Positions 18,401 through 26,726 of a DNA stretch of 64,000 nucleotides are shown piece by piece (positions within the stretch are counted from its first letter, which is position 1; each line of letters begins with the position of its first letter). A program made the translations under genes and the position numbers. The notes beneath the pieces are model-generated. The model ran no database searches, had not been told where the DNA came from, and was given only the letters and a program-made list of their open reading frames with translations. Source of the stretch: Sphingobium lactosutens (GTDB taxonomy: Bacteria > Pseudomonadota > Alphaproteobacteria > Sphingomonadales > Sphingomonadaceae); the NCBI RefSeq assembly GCF_013393185.1, contig NZ_QJQX01000022.1:1-64000 (forward strand), given 5' to 3'.

Positions 18401-18447
18401 CGCTGTTCATCCTGACGCATCATGCGCTCTACGCCGCAAAACCGTGA
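15424..18447 (+). CDS. Secreted beta-helix glycan enzyme with C-terminal propeller, paralog 1
   Basis: 1007-residue protein with a signal peptide (cleavage near PAWAAG). It has two pectate-lyase-3/GH55-like starts of beta-helix domains: GDGKADDSAAIQQALDQA near residues 42-60 and GDGKADDTAAIQKAIDSH near 390-410, each followed by a (V/Y)(F/Y)LP-type motif. The last ~280 residues look like NHL/SMP-30 propeller blades. Twin-helix architecture is typical of GH55 beta-1,3-glucanases and relatives, but the substrate is not certain. It is a close paralog of the gene at 21633, with a TonB receptor between them. Confidence 0.75.
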   Translation: MIGRSMIAALLAATTLGAPAWAAGTSVFPVAPDEPHAVTVKAKGDGKADDSAAIQQALDQARDKTGHGIVFLPSGTYRITRSLIVPAGVRVYGVGPTRPVILLGANTPGFQQGVSTMVIFAGGDQYQVGKVPVPVPTVVPRDKVVRDANSGTFYSSMSNVDIEIGAGNPAAAGVRFRMAQHAFLSHMEFRLGTAFAGVYQAGNVIENVHFQGGRYGIVTEKTSPAWQFSLLDSTFDGQRDAAIREHEVDLTLVNVAIRNTPVGIEIDRGYSDSLWGKDVRFENVSKAGVVISNEKNVFTQVGFDNALVENSPVFVRFRDSGKTVDGKGKAYKVANFSYGLAIPDMGHTGEYRTEADIQSLPAMPARREGAIRDLPPMREWVNVRTLGAMGDGKADDTAAIQKAIDSHRILYFPVGFYKVTDRLTLRPDSVLIGLHPAITQLYIPDDNPAHAGLGPVLPILESPRGGDNILSGLGLFTGRINPRASALLWRSGGKSLVEDVKIMGGGGTPTADGKMLGALRVNTGDPVTDGRLDAQYPSIWVTDGGGGTFADVWSPNSFAQSGLHITNTSTPGHVYEMSVEHHARNEIVLDNVQNWEFLAPQTEQEVDDGPDAISLDIRNSSNLLFANYHGYRVTRTYAPEKSAVKLTNSSDIRFRNVHINAESGYATCDDEGCGTFLRASKYPFDNAIEDVSRKQFVREREFAKLDIGAADRKIAPASPSSARVEKLEDGFWSISGAAVDARGALYFIDRRFQRIHRWTEAKGLEIVRDNALDPVNLAIDGSGHLLVLSSLGSKGGVYSVDPEGPKDQMTLIQPTPVRTGGAAKTLLPVNWWNNGEFRDQLDHNTYEFTTLAEMFARDVGTPKAKEYLSPDGSLSLPAFRTWQQGPIDHTGWRWSDGLNANGLIGGKVGERLFVTNGSENVTYSGTVGAGGTLTNLKRFANRGGESVAVDGQGRVYVANGQVFIYSPDGKETGRIDVPDRPLQILFGGPDKRTLFILTHHALYAAKP

Positions 18448-18471
18448 GAACTGCGCCGTTTTCGCCGCGCC

Positions 18472-18487
18472 TACGACCTATGTCGTA
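18472..18487. promoter_or_regulatory. Operator-like palindrome, copy 2 (perfect)
   Basis: TACGAC, CTAT, GTCGTA is a perfect 6-4-6 palindrome about 100 bp upstream of the TonB receptor start. A 22-bp stretch around it matches copy 1 at 15341-15362 at 20 positions. Confidence 0.6.
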
Positions 18488-18585
18488 AGTGCGGTGGCGG
18501 GGGCCGCAGGATAGACAAGGGACAATCGCCCGCCATGGGCGTCGCCGGCGCCGGGAGGGCAGTCGGGCATAAAGGGGAAGGATGA

Positions 18586-21558
18586 ATGAACGTGCAGATC
18601 GCAATCCACCGACACCTGACCAGCGTCAGCATCGCCGCCATGGCATCGATGGCGCTGGCCGGCGCTGCGCAGGCGCAGAGCGAACCTGCGCCGGCAGCCC
18701 AGACCATTGCGCCGCAGGACACTGCGACGGATGAAGCGCCGCGTGCCGCCGACATCGTCGTGACCGGATCGCGCATCACTACCAGCGGCTTCAACGCACC
18801 GACGCCGACCACCGTCATCGGTGAGGAGCAGATCGCCAACAATGCGCAGCCCAACATCTTCAACACGATCGCGCAGTTGCCCTCGCTTCAGGGATCGACC
18901 GGCGCGGCGACCGGCACGTTCAGCACGTCGAGCGGCCAGCAGGGCCTCAGTTCCTTCTCGCTGCGTGGCCTTGGCCCGATCCGCACCCTGACCCTGCTCG
19001 ACGGCCAGCGGGTGGTCGGCGCCAACGTCACCGGCGTGCCCGACATCAGCATGTTCCCCCAGTTGCTGGTGAAGCGCGTCGACGTCGTGACCGGCGGCGC
19101 GTCGGCCTCCTACGGATCGGACGCGGTCGGCGGTGTCGTCAACTTCATCACCGATACGCATTTCGAAGGGTTCAAGGGCAATATTCTGGGCAGCATCACC
19201 AAATATGGCGATGATGAGACGGCGCTGGTGCAGGCCGCCTATGGCAAGTCCTTCATGGACAACCGGCTGCATATTGTCCTTAGCGGTGAATATGACCATG
19301 AAGGCGGCGTCGGCGCGGGCGATTTCGGCACGGACCTGGCCGGCAGCCGCGACTGGTATCGCGCGACGACGCTGATGAATACCGGCATCACCAATAACGG
19401 GCTGCCGCAATTCAATTACCGCGACTATGCGCAGCCCTATCAATATGCCCGCTATGGCCTGATCAACAATGGCCCGTTGCAGGGCATCGCCTTCGCCCCG
19501 GATGGCACGCCCTATAATTTCCAATATGGCTCCAACGGCCAGCCGCTCGGCAACGGCCGCGTCAGCAACTGCTATCCGGGCAACAGCTTCTGCGAAGGCG
19601 GCGACCTGTCCGGCGCGCCAGGATCGGGCGCATCGCTCAAATCCAAGCTGGAGCGCATCAACGGCTATGGCCGGGTCGGCTTCGACTTTGCCGAGGACAA
19701 TGAAGTCTATGTCACGGTCAATGTCGCGCAGGTAAAGACGAATAACCAGCCCAGCCCCGGCTATGGCCGCGCCAGCCTGACGGTGCAATGTTCGAACCCC
19801 TATCTGCCGCAACTGGTCCGCGATCGCTGCGCCAGCGCGGGGATTACCAGCTTCGGCTTCGGTTCGTCCAACGCCTCCTTCCCCGATCCGCAGGTCTATA
19901 CCGACCGCAAGCAGTATCGCTTCGTCGGCGGGGCCAAGGGCAAGTTCGACCTGGGCGGGACTGACTGGAATTATGACGCCTATTACGAACATGGCATCAC
20001 CATTTCGGACATCCGCGTCCGCGATATCGTTCTCCAGAACCGCTATGTCGCCGCCACCGATGCGATCTCGCTCAATGGCGCCATCGTGTGCCGCGATCCG
20101 GTGGCGCGCGTCAATGGCTGCGTCCCCATCAATATCTTCGGCAATTTCGCGCCGTCGGCATCGGCCCTCACCTATGTCGCCCCGCATGAAAATGGCCCGT
20201 TCCAGCACACCAAGCTGACGCAGGATGTCGCCAGCCTCAACTTCTCCGGCAATCCGTTCGACCTGTGGGCCGGCCCGGTTTCGATCGCTTTCGGTGGCGA
20301 ATATCGCCGCGAATTCTATCGGGTGAACGCCGATCCCTATGGCGCGGGCGTGACGGCGATCAGCCCCAACAGCCCGGACTATCCGGCAGACCCGCTGCTC
20401 AATTCCGCATTGGGCAGCAACTGGGCCGCCGGCAATTACAAGAATGGCCGTGGCAAATATGAAGTCTATGAAGGCTATCTGGAAGTCGACCTGCCACTGC
20501 TCGATAGCGACTCTTTCGGTCGCGCCAATCTCAACGGCGCGGCCCGCGCCACGCACTATAGCACGTCCGGCACCGTCTGGACGTGGAAGGTCGGCGGCAC
20601 CTGGGATACGCCACTCAGCGGCGTGCGGCTGCGCGCCGTCACCTCGCGCGACGTCCGGGCGCCAAACCTGTCGGAACTCTTCGCCGCCCCCACCGTCACG
20701 ACCCTGCCCAACTTCAACGACCCGTTCCGTAACCAGGCGGTGCAGGTGTTCCAGAACGTCGTCGGCAATCCCAACCTGCGCCCGGAAGTTGCACGCAACA
20801 CCGAACTGGGCATCGTGCTGGCGCGGCCGGAATGGCTGCCGGGCCTCAGCCTGTCGTTCGATTATTATAACATCAAATTGAGTGGTGTCGTTTCGTCCCT
20901 GTCGGCGGACCAGATCGTTCGTTTCTGCTTCGACGGCAATCAGGCCTTCTGCGGGGGCTTCCAGCTCGACGGGCCGCAGGGCAGCAATTTCGTCAACGTC
21001 CAACCGTTCAATCTGGCATCCTGGAAGACCAGCGGCTTCGATATCGAGGCAAGCTATCAGTGGCAGGAGCCGCTCGGCCTGCCGGGCAATTTTACCGTCC
21101 GCGCGCTGGGCACGCATATCCGCAAGTTCGTCGTCAATGCTGGCATCGCCGGCGTCGATCCGATCGATCAGGCTGGTGCGAACAATGGCAACACGCCCGA
21201 TTGGAAATGGCTGGCGGTGCAGACCTATGACAGCGGCCGGTTCAGCCTGACGGTCCAGGAACGCTGGTTCAGCGACGGCACGTTCGGCAATCAATATGTG
21301 GTCTGCCAGTCATCCTGCCCGGTCTCGACCACCAACCACCCGACCATCGATTTCAACAAGATGAAGGGCGCCTTCTACGTCGACCTCGGCGCGACCTTCA
21401 AGTTCGGCGAGCGTTTCTCCATCTACGGCAAGGTCGACAATCTGTTCGACAAGGATCCGGTCGCCTCGCCGCAGACCAATACCGGCCTGGACATCAATCC
21501 GGCACTCTACGACACGCTGGGCCGCATCTATCGCGCGGGTGTCCGCTTCAACTTCTGA
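18586..21558 (+). CDS. TonB-dependent receptor, large oligosaccharide-type
   Basis: 990-residue receptor with a signal peptide ending near GAAQAQS, a TonB-box-like region ADIVVTGSRI near residue 60, and a plug with VKRVDVVTGGASASYGSDA. The barrel ends in aromatic RFNF. Its length and the VTGGASASYGSDAVGGVVNF motif are typical of the sphingomonad/Xanthomonas receptors that import plant oligosaccharides. Flanking by two beta-helix enzymes suggests it takes up their products. A site shared with the upstream enzyme gene lies in its leader. Confidence 0.9.
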   Translation: MNVQIAIHRHLTSVSIAAMASMALAGAAQAQSEPAPAAQTIAPQDTATDEAPRAADIVVTGSRITTSGFNAPTPTTVIGEEQIANNAQPNIFNTIAQLPSLQGSTGAATGTFSTSSGQQGLSSFSLRGLGPIRTLTLLDGQRVVGANVTGVPDISMFPQLLVKRVDVVTGGASASYGSDAVGGVVNFITDTHFEGFKGNILGSITKYGDDETALVQAAYGKSFMDNRLHIVLSGEYDHEGGVGAGDFGTDLAGSRDWYRATTLMNTGITNNGLPQFNYRDYAQPYQYARYGLINNGPLQGIAFAPDGTPYNFQYGSNGQPLGNGRVSNCYPGNSFCEGGDLSGAPGSGASLKSKLERINGYGRVGFDFAEDNEVYVTVNVAQVKTNNQPSPGYGRASLTVQCSNPYLPQLVRDRCASAGITSFGFGSSNASFPDPQVYTDRKQYRFVGGAKGKFDLGGTDWNYDAYYEHGITISDIRVRDIVLQNRYVAATDAISLNGAIVCRDPVARVNGCVPINIFGNFAPSASALTYVAPHENGPFQHTKLTQDVASLNFSGNPFDLWAGPVSIAFGGEYRREFYRVNADPYGAGVTAISPNSPDYPADPLLNSALGSNWAAGNYKNGRGKYEVYEGYLEVDLPLLDSDSFGRANLNGAARATHYSTSGTVWTWKVGGTWDTPLSGVRLRAVTSRDVRAPNLSELFAAPTVTTLPNFNDPFRNQAVQVFQNVVGNPNLRPEVARNTELGIVLARPEWLPGLSLSFDYYNIKLSGVVSSLSADQIVRFCFDGNQAFCGGFQLDGPQGSNFVNVQPFNLASWKTSGFDIEASYQWQEPLGLPGNFTVRALGTHIRKFVVNAGIAGVDPIDQAGANNGNTPDWKWLAVQTYDSGRFSLTVQERWFSDGTFGNQYVVCQSSCPVSTTNHPTIDFNKMKGAFYVDLGATFKFGERFSIYGKVDNLFDKDPVASPQTNTGLDINPALYDTLGRIYRAGVRFNF

Positions 21559-21584
21559 CAATCGCCCCCGATCTCCCCAACCTC

Positions 21585-21619
21585 GTCCCGGTCCTGCACG
21601 GCCGGGACATCTTCTTTTT
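21585..21619 (+). terminator. Intrinsic terminator after TonB receptor
   Basis: GTCCCGG at 21585-21591 pairs with CCGGGAC at 21602-21608 and is followed by a T-rich tail CTTCTTTTT. The next gene starts 14 bp later, so the terminator may be partial and set the ratio between receptor and second enzyme. Confidence 0.6.
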
Positions 21620-21632
21620 CGGAGCATGCCGA

Positions 21633-24600
21633 ATGTATCGCGGATTGAGCGGAGCCTGCGCCACCGTCCTGTTATGCCTGGCAGCGGCGCACCCGGCCCT
21701 TGCCTCCCCCTCCGTCTACAGGACCGCGCCGGATGAACCCCGGGCGGTAACGGTGAAGGGCGTCGGCGACGGCCGGGCCGACGACGGCGCCGCGATCCAG
21801 CAGGCGATCGACAAGGCGGCGGAGAAAGGCGGCGGTGGGATCGTCTTCCTGCCCGCCGGCACCTATCGCATCAGCCGCACGCTCTTCCTCTGGCCCGGCG
21901 TGCGCATCTTCGGCATCGGCGAGCAACGGCCCGTCATCCTGCTGGGCAAGAATACGCCCGGTTTCCAGCGCGGCGTCGCCCATATGCTGATGTTCACCGG
22001 CAGCACGCGCCAGACCGACAAGGACACCCGGCCGGCGGCCTTTCCCCCGGCCGGAAGCGTGCCGTTCAACAAGGATATAGCGGACGCCAATCCCGGTACA
22101 TTCTATTCCGCGCTCGGCAATATCGATTTCCGTATCATGGACGGCAATCCGGCGGCGACCGCCATCCGCTTCCATTCGGCCCAGCATAGTTTCGTCAGCC
22201 ATGTGGATTTCGATATCGGGTCAGGGCTGGCCGGCCTCTATCATGTCGCCAATGAGGCGGAAGATCTGCATTTCAAGGGCGGCCGTTATGGCATCCTCGC
22301 GGAAAAGCCCTCCCCCGCCTGGCCCTTCGCGCTGGTCGATGCGACCTTCGAGGGGCAGCGCGATGCGGCCATTCGCGAACATGAAGCAGGGCTGACGCTG
22401 GTCAATGTCGCGATCCGCGACACGCCGGTCGGGATCGAGATCGACCGGGGCTATGGCGACTGGCTGTGGGGACAGGATGTGCGATTCGAAAATGTCTCGA
22501 AGGCGGGCGTCATCATTTCCAACGAGAAGAATGTCTATACCCAGATCGGTTTCCAGAATGTGCTGGCGCGCAATACCCCGACCTTTGCGCGTTTCCGCGA
22601 GAGCGGCCGGACGGTGGCGGGCAAGGGCGCGACCTACAAGGTGACGTCCTTCACCCATGGCCTGACCTTGCCGGGCCTTGGTCGCATCGGCGAGTATCGG
22701 ACCGACATGCAGGCGCAGAGCATCGCCAGCCTCCCCGCGCCGGTCGGACCGGCAATCCGCCCATTGCCGCCCGTGTCCGAATGGGTGAGCGTGCGGACGC
22801 TCGGCGCGAAGGGCGATGACAGCACGGACGATACGGCGGCGATCCAGAAGGCGATCGACAGCCATCGGGTCGTCTATCTGCCCGCCGGTTTCTACCGGGT
22901 CAGCGATACGTTGCGCCTGCGTCCCGACACGGTGCTGCTGGGCCTGCACCCCAGCCTGACCCAGATCGTCCTGCCCGACGGCACGCCAGCCTGGGCCGGC
23001 GTGGGCGCGCCCAAGGCGCTGGTCGAAAGCGCGCAGGGCGGCGATGCGATCGTCGCGGGACTGGGCCTCAATACCAATGGCGCCAATCCGCGCGCGACCG
23101 GCCTGCTATGGAAGGCCGGCGCCAACTCGATGGTCAACGACGTCAAATTCCAGGGCGGCCATGGTACCGACCGGTTCGATGGCAGCCGCGTCAATCCCTA
23201 CAATAACAACGCCACCGCCGATCCCGATGCCGTGCGGCGCTGGGCCGGCCAATATGCCAGCCTCTGGGTGACGCAGGGTGGTGGCGGCACCTTCGCCAAT
23301 ATCTGGAGTCCGAGCACATTCGGCCATCCGGGCATCCTGATTTCCGACACGGAAACGCCCGGTCGCCTGATCCAGGCGTCGGTAGAGCATCATGTCCGCA
23401 CCGAAATCGGGCTGAATCGCGTCGCCAACTGGGAATTACTGGCGCCGCAGACCGAAGGGGAAGCGGGCGAGAGCGGCGATGCCGTCGCGCTGGAAATCCG
23501 CAATTCGCGCAACATATTGGTGGCGAACTTCCATGGCTATCGCGTTACCCGCACGCGCGAGCCCGCACCGGCGGCCGTCACCCTCTATAATTCGCACGAC
23601 ATCCGCTTCCGCAACGTCCATGTGAACGCGGAGAGCGGGCTTGGCACCTGCGACGAAAACGGCTGCGCCACCTTCCTGCGCCTGACCAAATTTCCCTTCG
23701 AAAACAGCATAAGCGACGTCACCCACGGACTGGATGTGCGCGAGCGGGAATTTGCCGTGCTCGACGTGCTCGCAAAGCCCGATCCGGTCACGCCCTCCAC
23801 TTTCCTCGGCGGTCAGGTCGAGAAGTTGGCGGACGGCTTCCATTCGATCGGCGGCGGGGCGGTCGATGCGCAGGGGCGGCTCTATTTCATCGACCGCAAA
23901 TTCCAGCGCATCTGGCGCTGGTCCGACGCGGGGAAGCTGGAAATGGTCCGCGACGCGACGCTCGATCCGGTCAACCTGACGGTCGATCGATCGGGCGATC
24001 TGCTGGTCCTGTCCTCCTATGGGCGCAACGGCACCGTCTACAGCGTCAAACCCGATGCGCCTGACAGCGATATCCGCCTCATCAAAGCCACGGCAACCGC
24101 GCCTCATGCCGGTGCAACAACGGTGCTTCCGGTCAACTGGTGGATCAATGGCGAGTTCAGGGACCAGATCGATCCCAGGACCTATCAGTTCACCACGCTT
24201 GCGGAGATGTTCGCGCGCGACATGGCGCTGCCCAAGGCGATGGAATATGTCTCACCCGATGGCAGCATCGCCCTCCCCGCCTGGCGCGTCTTTGCGCAGG
24301 GACCGGCCGATCATCGCGGCCTGCGCTTCTCGGACTCGCTCGACAGCTATGGGTTCATCCAGGGCAAGCCGGGCGAGCGCGTCTATGTGACCAACGGATC
24401 GGAAAATCGGACCTATAGCGGGCTGGTCGGCGCGGGCGGCGCGATGACCGCCCTCAAGCCCTTCGCCGAGCGAGGCGGCGAAGGCGTGACCAGCGATGCG
24501 CAGGGTCGGGTCTATATCGCCAACGGGCAGGTCTTCGTCCACGCCCCCGATGGCAAGGCGGTCGGCCGGATCGACGTGCCCGAACGCCCGCTCCAGCTCC

Positions 24601-24674
24601 TGTTCGGCGGCGCAGATCGCAAGACGCTGTTCATCCTGGCGCATCATAGCCTCTATGCGTGGCGGATGCCGTAG
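21633..24674 (+). CDS. Secreted beta-helix glycan enzyme with C-terminal propeller, paralog 2
   Basis: 1013-residue paralog of the protein encoded at 15424, collinear along its whole length: signal peptide (ALAS), first helix GRADDGAAIQQAIDKA near residues 50-66, second helix with TDDTAAIQKAIDSHRVVYLP near 395-415, and C-terminal propeller (GGGAVDAQGRLYFIDRKFQRIW). Shared long motifs such as ERPLQLLFGG near the end confirm recent duplication. Differences cluster in inserts within the second helix, such as an N-rich NPYNNNATADPD stretch, which could alter substrate range. The substrate is inferred only to be a plant or microbial polysaccharide. Confidence 0.75.
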   Translation: MYRGLSGACATVLLCLAAAHPALASPSVYRTAPDEPRAVTVKGVGDGRADDGAAIQQAIDKAAEKGGGGIVFLPAGTYRISRTLFLWPGVRIFGIGEQRPVILLGKNTPGFQRGVAHMLMFTGSTRQTDKDTRPAAFPPAGSVPFNKDIADANPGTFYSALGNIDFRIMDGNPAATAIRFHSAQHSFVSHVDFDIGSGLAGLYHVANEAEDLHFKGGRYGILAEKPSPAWPFALVDATFEGQRDAAIREHEAGLTLVNVAIRDTPVGIEIDRGYGDWLWGQDVRFENVSKAGVIISNEKNVYTQIGFQNVLARNTPTFARFRESGRTVAGKGATYKVTSFTHGLTLPGLGRIGEYRTDMQAQSIASLPAPVGPAIRPLPPVSEWVSVRTLGAKGDDSTDDTAAIQKAIDSHRVVYLPAGFYRVSDTLRLRPDTVLLGLHPSLTQIVLPDGTPAWAGVGAPKALVESAQGGDAIVAGLGLNTNGANPRATGLLWKAGANSMVNDVKFQGGHGTDRFDGSRVNPYNNNATADPDAVRRWAGQYASLWVTQGGGGTFANIWSPSTFGHPGILISDTETPGRLIQASVEHHVRTEIGLNRVANWELLAPQTEGEAGESGDAVALEIRNSRNILVANFHGYRVTRTREPAPAAVTLYNSHDIRFRNVHVNAESGLGTCDENGCATFLRLTKFPFENSISDVTHGLDVREREFAVLDVLAKPDPVTPSTFLGGQVEKLADGFHSIGGGAVDAQGRLYFIDRKFQRIWRWSDAGKLEMVRDATLDPVNLTVDRSGDLLVLSSYGRNGTVYSVKPDAPDSDIRLIKATATAPHAGATTVLPVNWWINGEFRDQIDPRTYQFTTLAEMFARDMALPKAMEYVSPDGSIALPAWRVFAQGPADHRGLRFSDSLDSYGFIQGKPGERVYVTNGSENRTYSGLVGAGGAMTALKPFAERGGEGVTSDAQGRVYIANGQVFVHAPDGKAVGRIDVPERPLQLLFGGADRKTLFILAHHSLYAWRMP

Positions 24675-24684
24675 GAGCAGAGGC

Positions 24685-24710
24685 CGGGCCGGCAACCGAC
24701 AGCCGGCCCG
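24685..24710. terminator. Hairpin between convergent genes
   Basis: CGGGCCGGC at 24685-24693 pairs with GCCGGCCCG at 24702-24710 (9 bp perfect). It separates the plus-strand beta-helix gene from the minus-strand channel gene. The U-tract is weak (ACTTTG), so it is a hairpin stop or bidirectional barrier. Confidence 0.5.
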
Positions 24711-24732
24711 ACTTTGCAGAAGCCATGAGCGG

Positions 24733-25620
24733 TCAAAAGCGGAAAGCCGCCTTCAGCCAGAATTTGGCGCCCTGCGGCCGGTTTTCGGCATGGAATTCAT
24801 GCTGCCATTGGGCCGTGATAGGCACATGGCCCAGTTGGTAGCGGAGGAGCGGTCCTGCCGCACAAGCCTCGCCCCGGTTGCCGTCGGGACCAACCCGCAG
24901 GCCATTTTGCCTGTCGTCGCTGGTCTGCTTGTAATAATAGGCGGTGACGCCGATGGTCAGCGGATTGAAATTATAGGCTGCAGCCACATCCGCATGGAAT
25001 TCCTGCCCCGACCGATAGTCGGTTGCCTTGTTCTTCGTATTGAAGTCATACATTATCTTTGCGGAAACTTCCGGCCCGCCCTTGGGATCAGCATAAGTAA
25101 CGGCGAGGACAGGCTCGAAAGTCCAGTAGTTGCAGCCGATATTGGCAAGGTCGCCCTTGCGATAGCGGCCGGTCGGGACATAGGTGTCCATCGTCGCGAT
25201 GATGTTCAGGTTGCCCTTGGTCCAGCCGAGCATGAACGGATTGACGATCATGTCGCCGGGGCCGAACTTATGCTGCCGCGCGCCCGCCGCGTGCACCGTG
25301 AGGTCGACCACCGGCACGAAAGTCTGCATCGCGCAGGTCGCGCCCAATATCCTCTTGTCTGTCGGTCGGACGAAGCGCGCGATATTGGCGAAGGCATCGA
25401 CCGCAAAATCAGGGACGGCGCTGTCGCCATGCGCATCGTTCAGCCGGTCGGCAGCATAATAGGTGGAATAGCCGAGCAGATAGGTGCCGGGCGGGGGAAG
25501 CCGCGCCACGCCGATGGATTCCGCGCCATTGGGATAGGCGCCGCCGCCGGTTTCGGTGGCCTGCGCGCTGGCGGCGACGGCGGCAAATGCGGCGGCCAGT
25601 GCGAGCGCATATTTGCGCAT
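24733..25620 (-). CDS. Outer-membrane channel, SphA / phenol MetA-degradation family
   Basis: 295-residue beta-barrel protein. The ATG at 25620 has GGAGAGGG just upstream and begins a signal peptide ending ASAQA; the in-frame extension upstream is shadow over a pseudogene. Motifs such as GAYPNGAESIGVARLPPPGTY and a C-terminal WLKAAFRF barrel strand fit the family that accompanies phenol and other aromatic operons and is thought to let aromatic compounds cross the outer membrane. It lies directly downstream of a decayed phenol hydroxylase reductase on the same strand, so it is probably the surviving last gene of a lost phenol operon. Confidence 0.8.
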   Translation of the reverse strand: MRKYALALAAAFAAVAASAQATETGGGAYPNGAESIGVARLPPPGTYLLGYSTYYAADRLNDAHGDSAVPDFAVDAFANIARFVRPTDKRILGATCAMQTFVPVVDLTVHAAGARQHKFGPGDMIVNPFMLGWTKGNLNIIATMDTYVPTGRYRKGDLANIGCNYWTFEPVLAVTYADPKGGPEVSAKIMYDFNTKNKATDYRSGQEFHADVAAAYNFNPLTIGVTAYYYKQTSDDRQNGLRVGPDGNRGEACAAGPLLRYQLGHVPITAQWQHEFHAENRPQGAKFWLKAAFRF

Positions 25621-25751
25621 ATTTCCCTCTCCTATATTTGTTTGATGCGTGTTTTCGGGACGCGGGACGCCCTCCCGCAAAAGCGGACTCGATGATGCTG
25701 ACCGAGGCGCCGAATGGACCAGAGAGCGCTCTTCCTGCTCCCTGTCGTTCT

Positions 25752-26464
25752 TTAAATCTTCTTGAACAGCGCCGACCGTGCCGTGGCATCCGCATCCGCC
25801 GCCGCCAGGAATTTCTCCATGAAGATGTCGCGTTCGAACAGGCGGCCCTGCATCAGCGCCGTGATCGACGCATCGATCATCGCAGGCGGACCGCAGAGAT
25901 AGGCCTGATGCACGCTGAACCTGCCGTCGAACAGGCGCGGACATAGCCCGCCTCGCCGGTCCAGCCATCGCCTTCCTCCGGTTGCGAAAGGACCGGGATG
26001 TAGCGCAGATTATCATGCGCCTGCTCCAACTCGCGAAAGATGTCCGCGAAATGCAGGTCATGCGGCCGCCTCGCGCCGTGGAGCAGGGTGATCTCCTCCT
26101 CATAGCCGCTTTCCAGCAAGTCGAGGATCATCGACTTGGGGCTGGACAGGCCCGAACCGCCGGCGATGAAGATCAGCGGCTTTTCCGCCGAGCGCCGGAC
26201 GTAGAATCTCCCCAGGGGTCCGGTGAGGACAGGCTGTCGCCCGCCTTCAGATTCTCGTGCAGCCAGCTCGTCCCGACCCCGCCCGGCACCAGCCGGACGG
26301 ACATGCAGTTCGATTTCGGCGGGCTGTGTCGGGCTTCCCGCGAGCGAAAAGGCGCGGGTGCCCTCCAGGCCGGGAATAGTCACATTCACATATTGCCCCG
26401 CCTGAAAGTCGATCCCTTCCCCTGGCAGCGAGAGCCAGATCGCCATGGTGTCGGGCGTCACCAT
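25752..26464 (-). pseudogene. dmpP: Decayed phenol hydroxylase reductase (DmpP-like)
   Basis: Fragments in three frames match the FAD- and NAD-binding parts of the phenol hydroxylase P5/DmpP reductase in the right order: FQAGQYVNVTIPGLEGTRAF, then HVRLVPGGVGTSWLHENLKA in another frame, then FIAGGSGLSSPKSMILDLLE in the first frame, then FDGRFSVHQAYLCGPP and FERDIFMEKF in a further frame, ending ALFKKI-stop. At least three frameshifts are needed. The N-terminal 2Fe-2S ferredoxin domain is absent. It cannot make a working enzyme. Confidence 0.85.
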
Positions 26465-26466
26465 TT

Positions 26467-26616
26467 CCGTCCGCGCAACTCCATGGCGTCGCCTATCGTC
26501 CGATCCTGGGCGACGCGCCGCAGACCCAGCTCAGCCTGGCCTATCGGCGGGACAATCGATCGACGGTGGCGGCGACCTTCTGCGCGCTGGTACGATCACG
26601 CAAGGGGCGTCGCTAG
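26467..26616 (+). pseudogene. Tail of a LysR-type regulator
   Basis: Reading from 26467 gives QLHGVAYRPILGDAPQTQL, then SLAYRRDNRSTVAATFCALV and a stop at 26614-26616. This resembles the last ~45 residues of LysR-family effector domains. There is no N-terminal HTH. Its truncated end abuts the truncated end of the divergent reductase remnant, which is what a deletion spanning the middle of a divergent regulator/operon pair would leave. Confidence 0.6.
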
Positions 26617-26624
26617 GGTATCGC

Positions 26625-26716
26625 GCGCAAAAGTGAGTACCGGTTTTGCGCATGAAGTGATGCGACCACACAGAATGGGAGAGCGCGACCTGCGTCCGAT
26701 TTACCGCAGCGCGCTC
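26625..26716. repeat. Two-hairpin intergenic repeat element
   Basis: GCGCAAAA (26625-26632) pairs with TTTTGCGC (26644-26651), and GAGCGCG (26681-26687) pairs with CGCGCTC (26710-26716), with TGATGCGA and TGCGTCCGATT between. The pattern matches a family of short intergenic repeats I recognise from alphaproteobacterial genomes. It lies exactly at the scar between the LysR tail and the MocR regulator. Confidence 0.6.
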
Positions 26717-26726
26717 CAGGCCCGGA

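Noticed and set aside
18478-21294. 938-codon minus-strand frame opposite the TonB receptor
   Set aside because: Antisense to a clear receptor gene; composition is rich in Arg/Asp/Ala with no domain. It is a high-GC shadow frame.
24733-26103. Continuous 456-codon minus-strand frame read as one protein
   Set aside because: Only the last 295 codons encode a protein with a signal peptide and its own RBS. The upstream part is a shifted reading of the reductase pseudogene.
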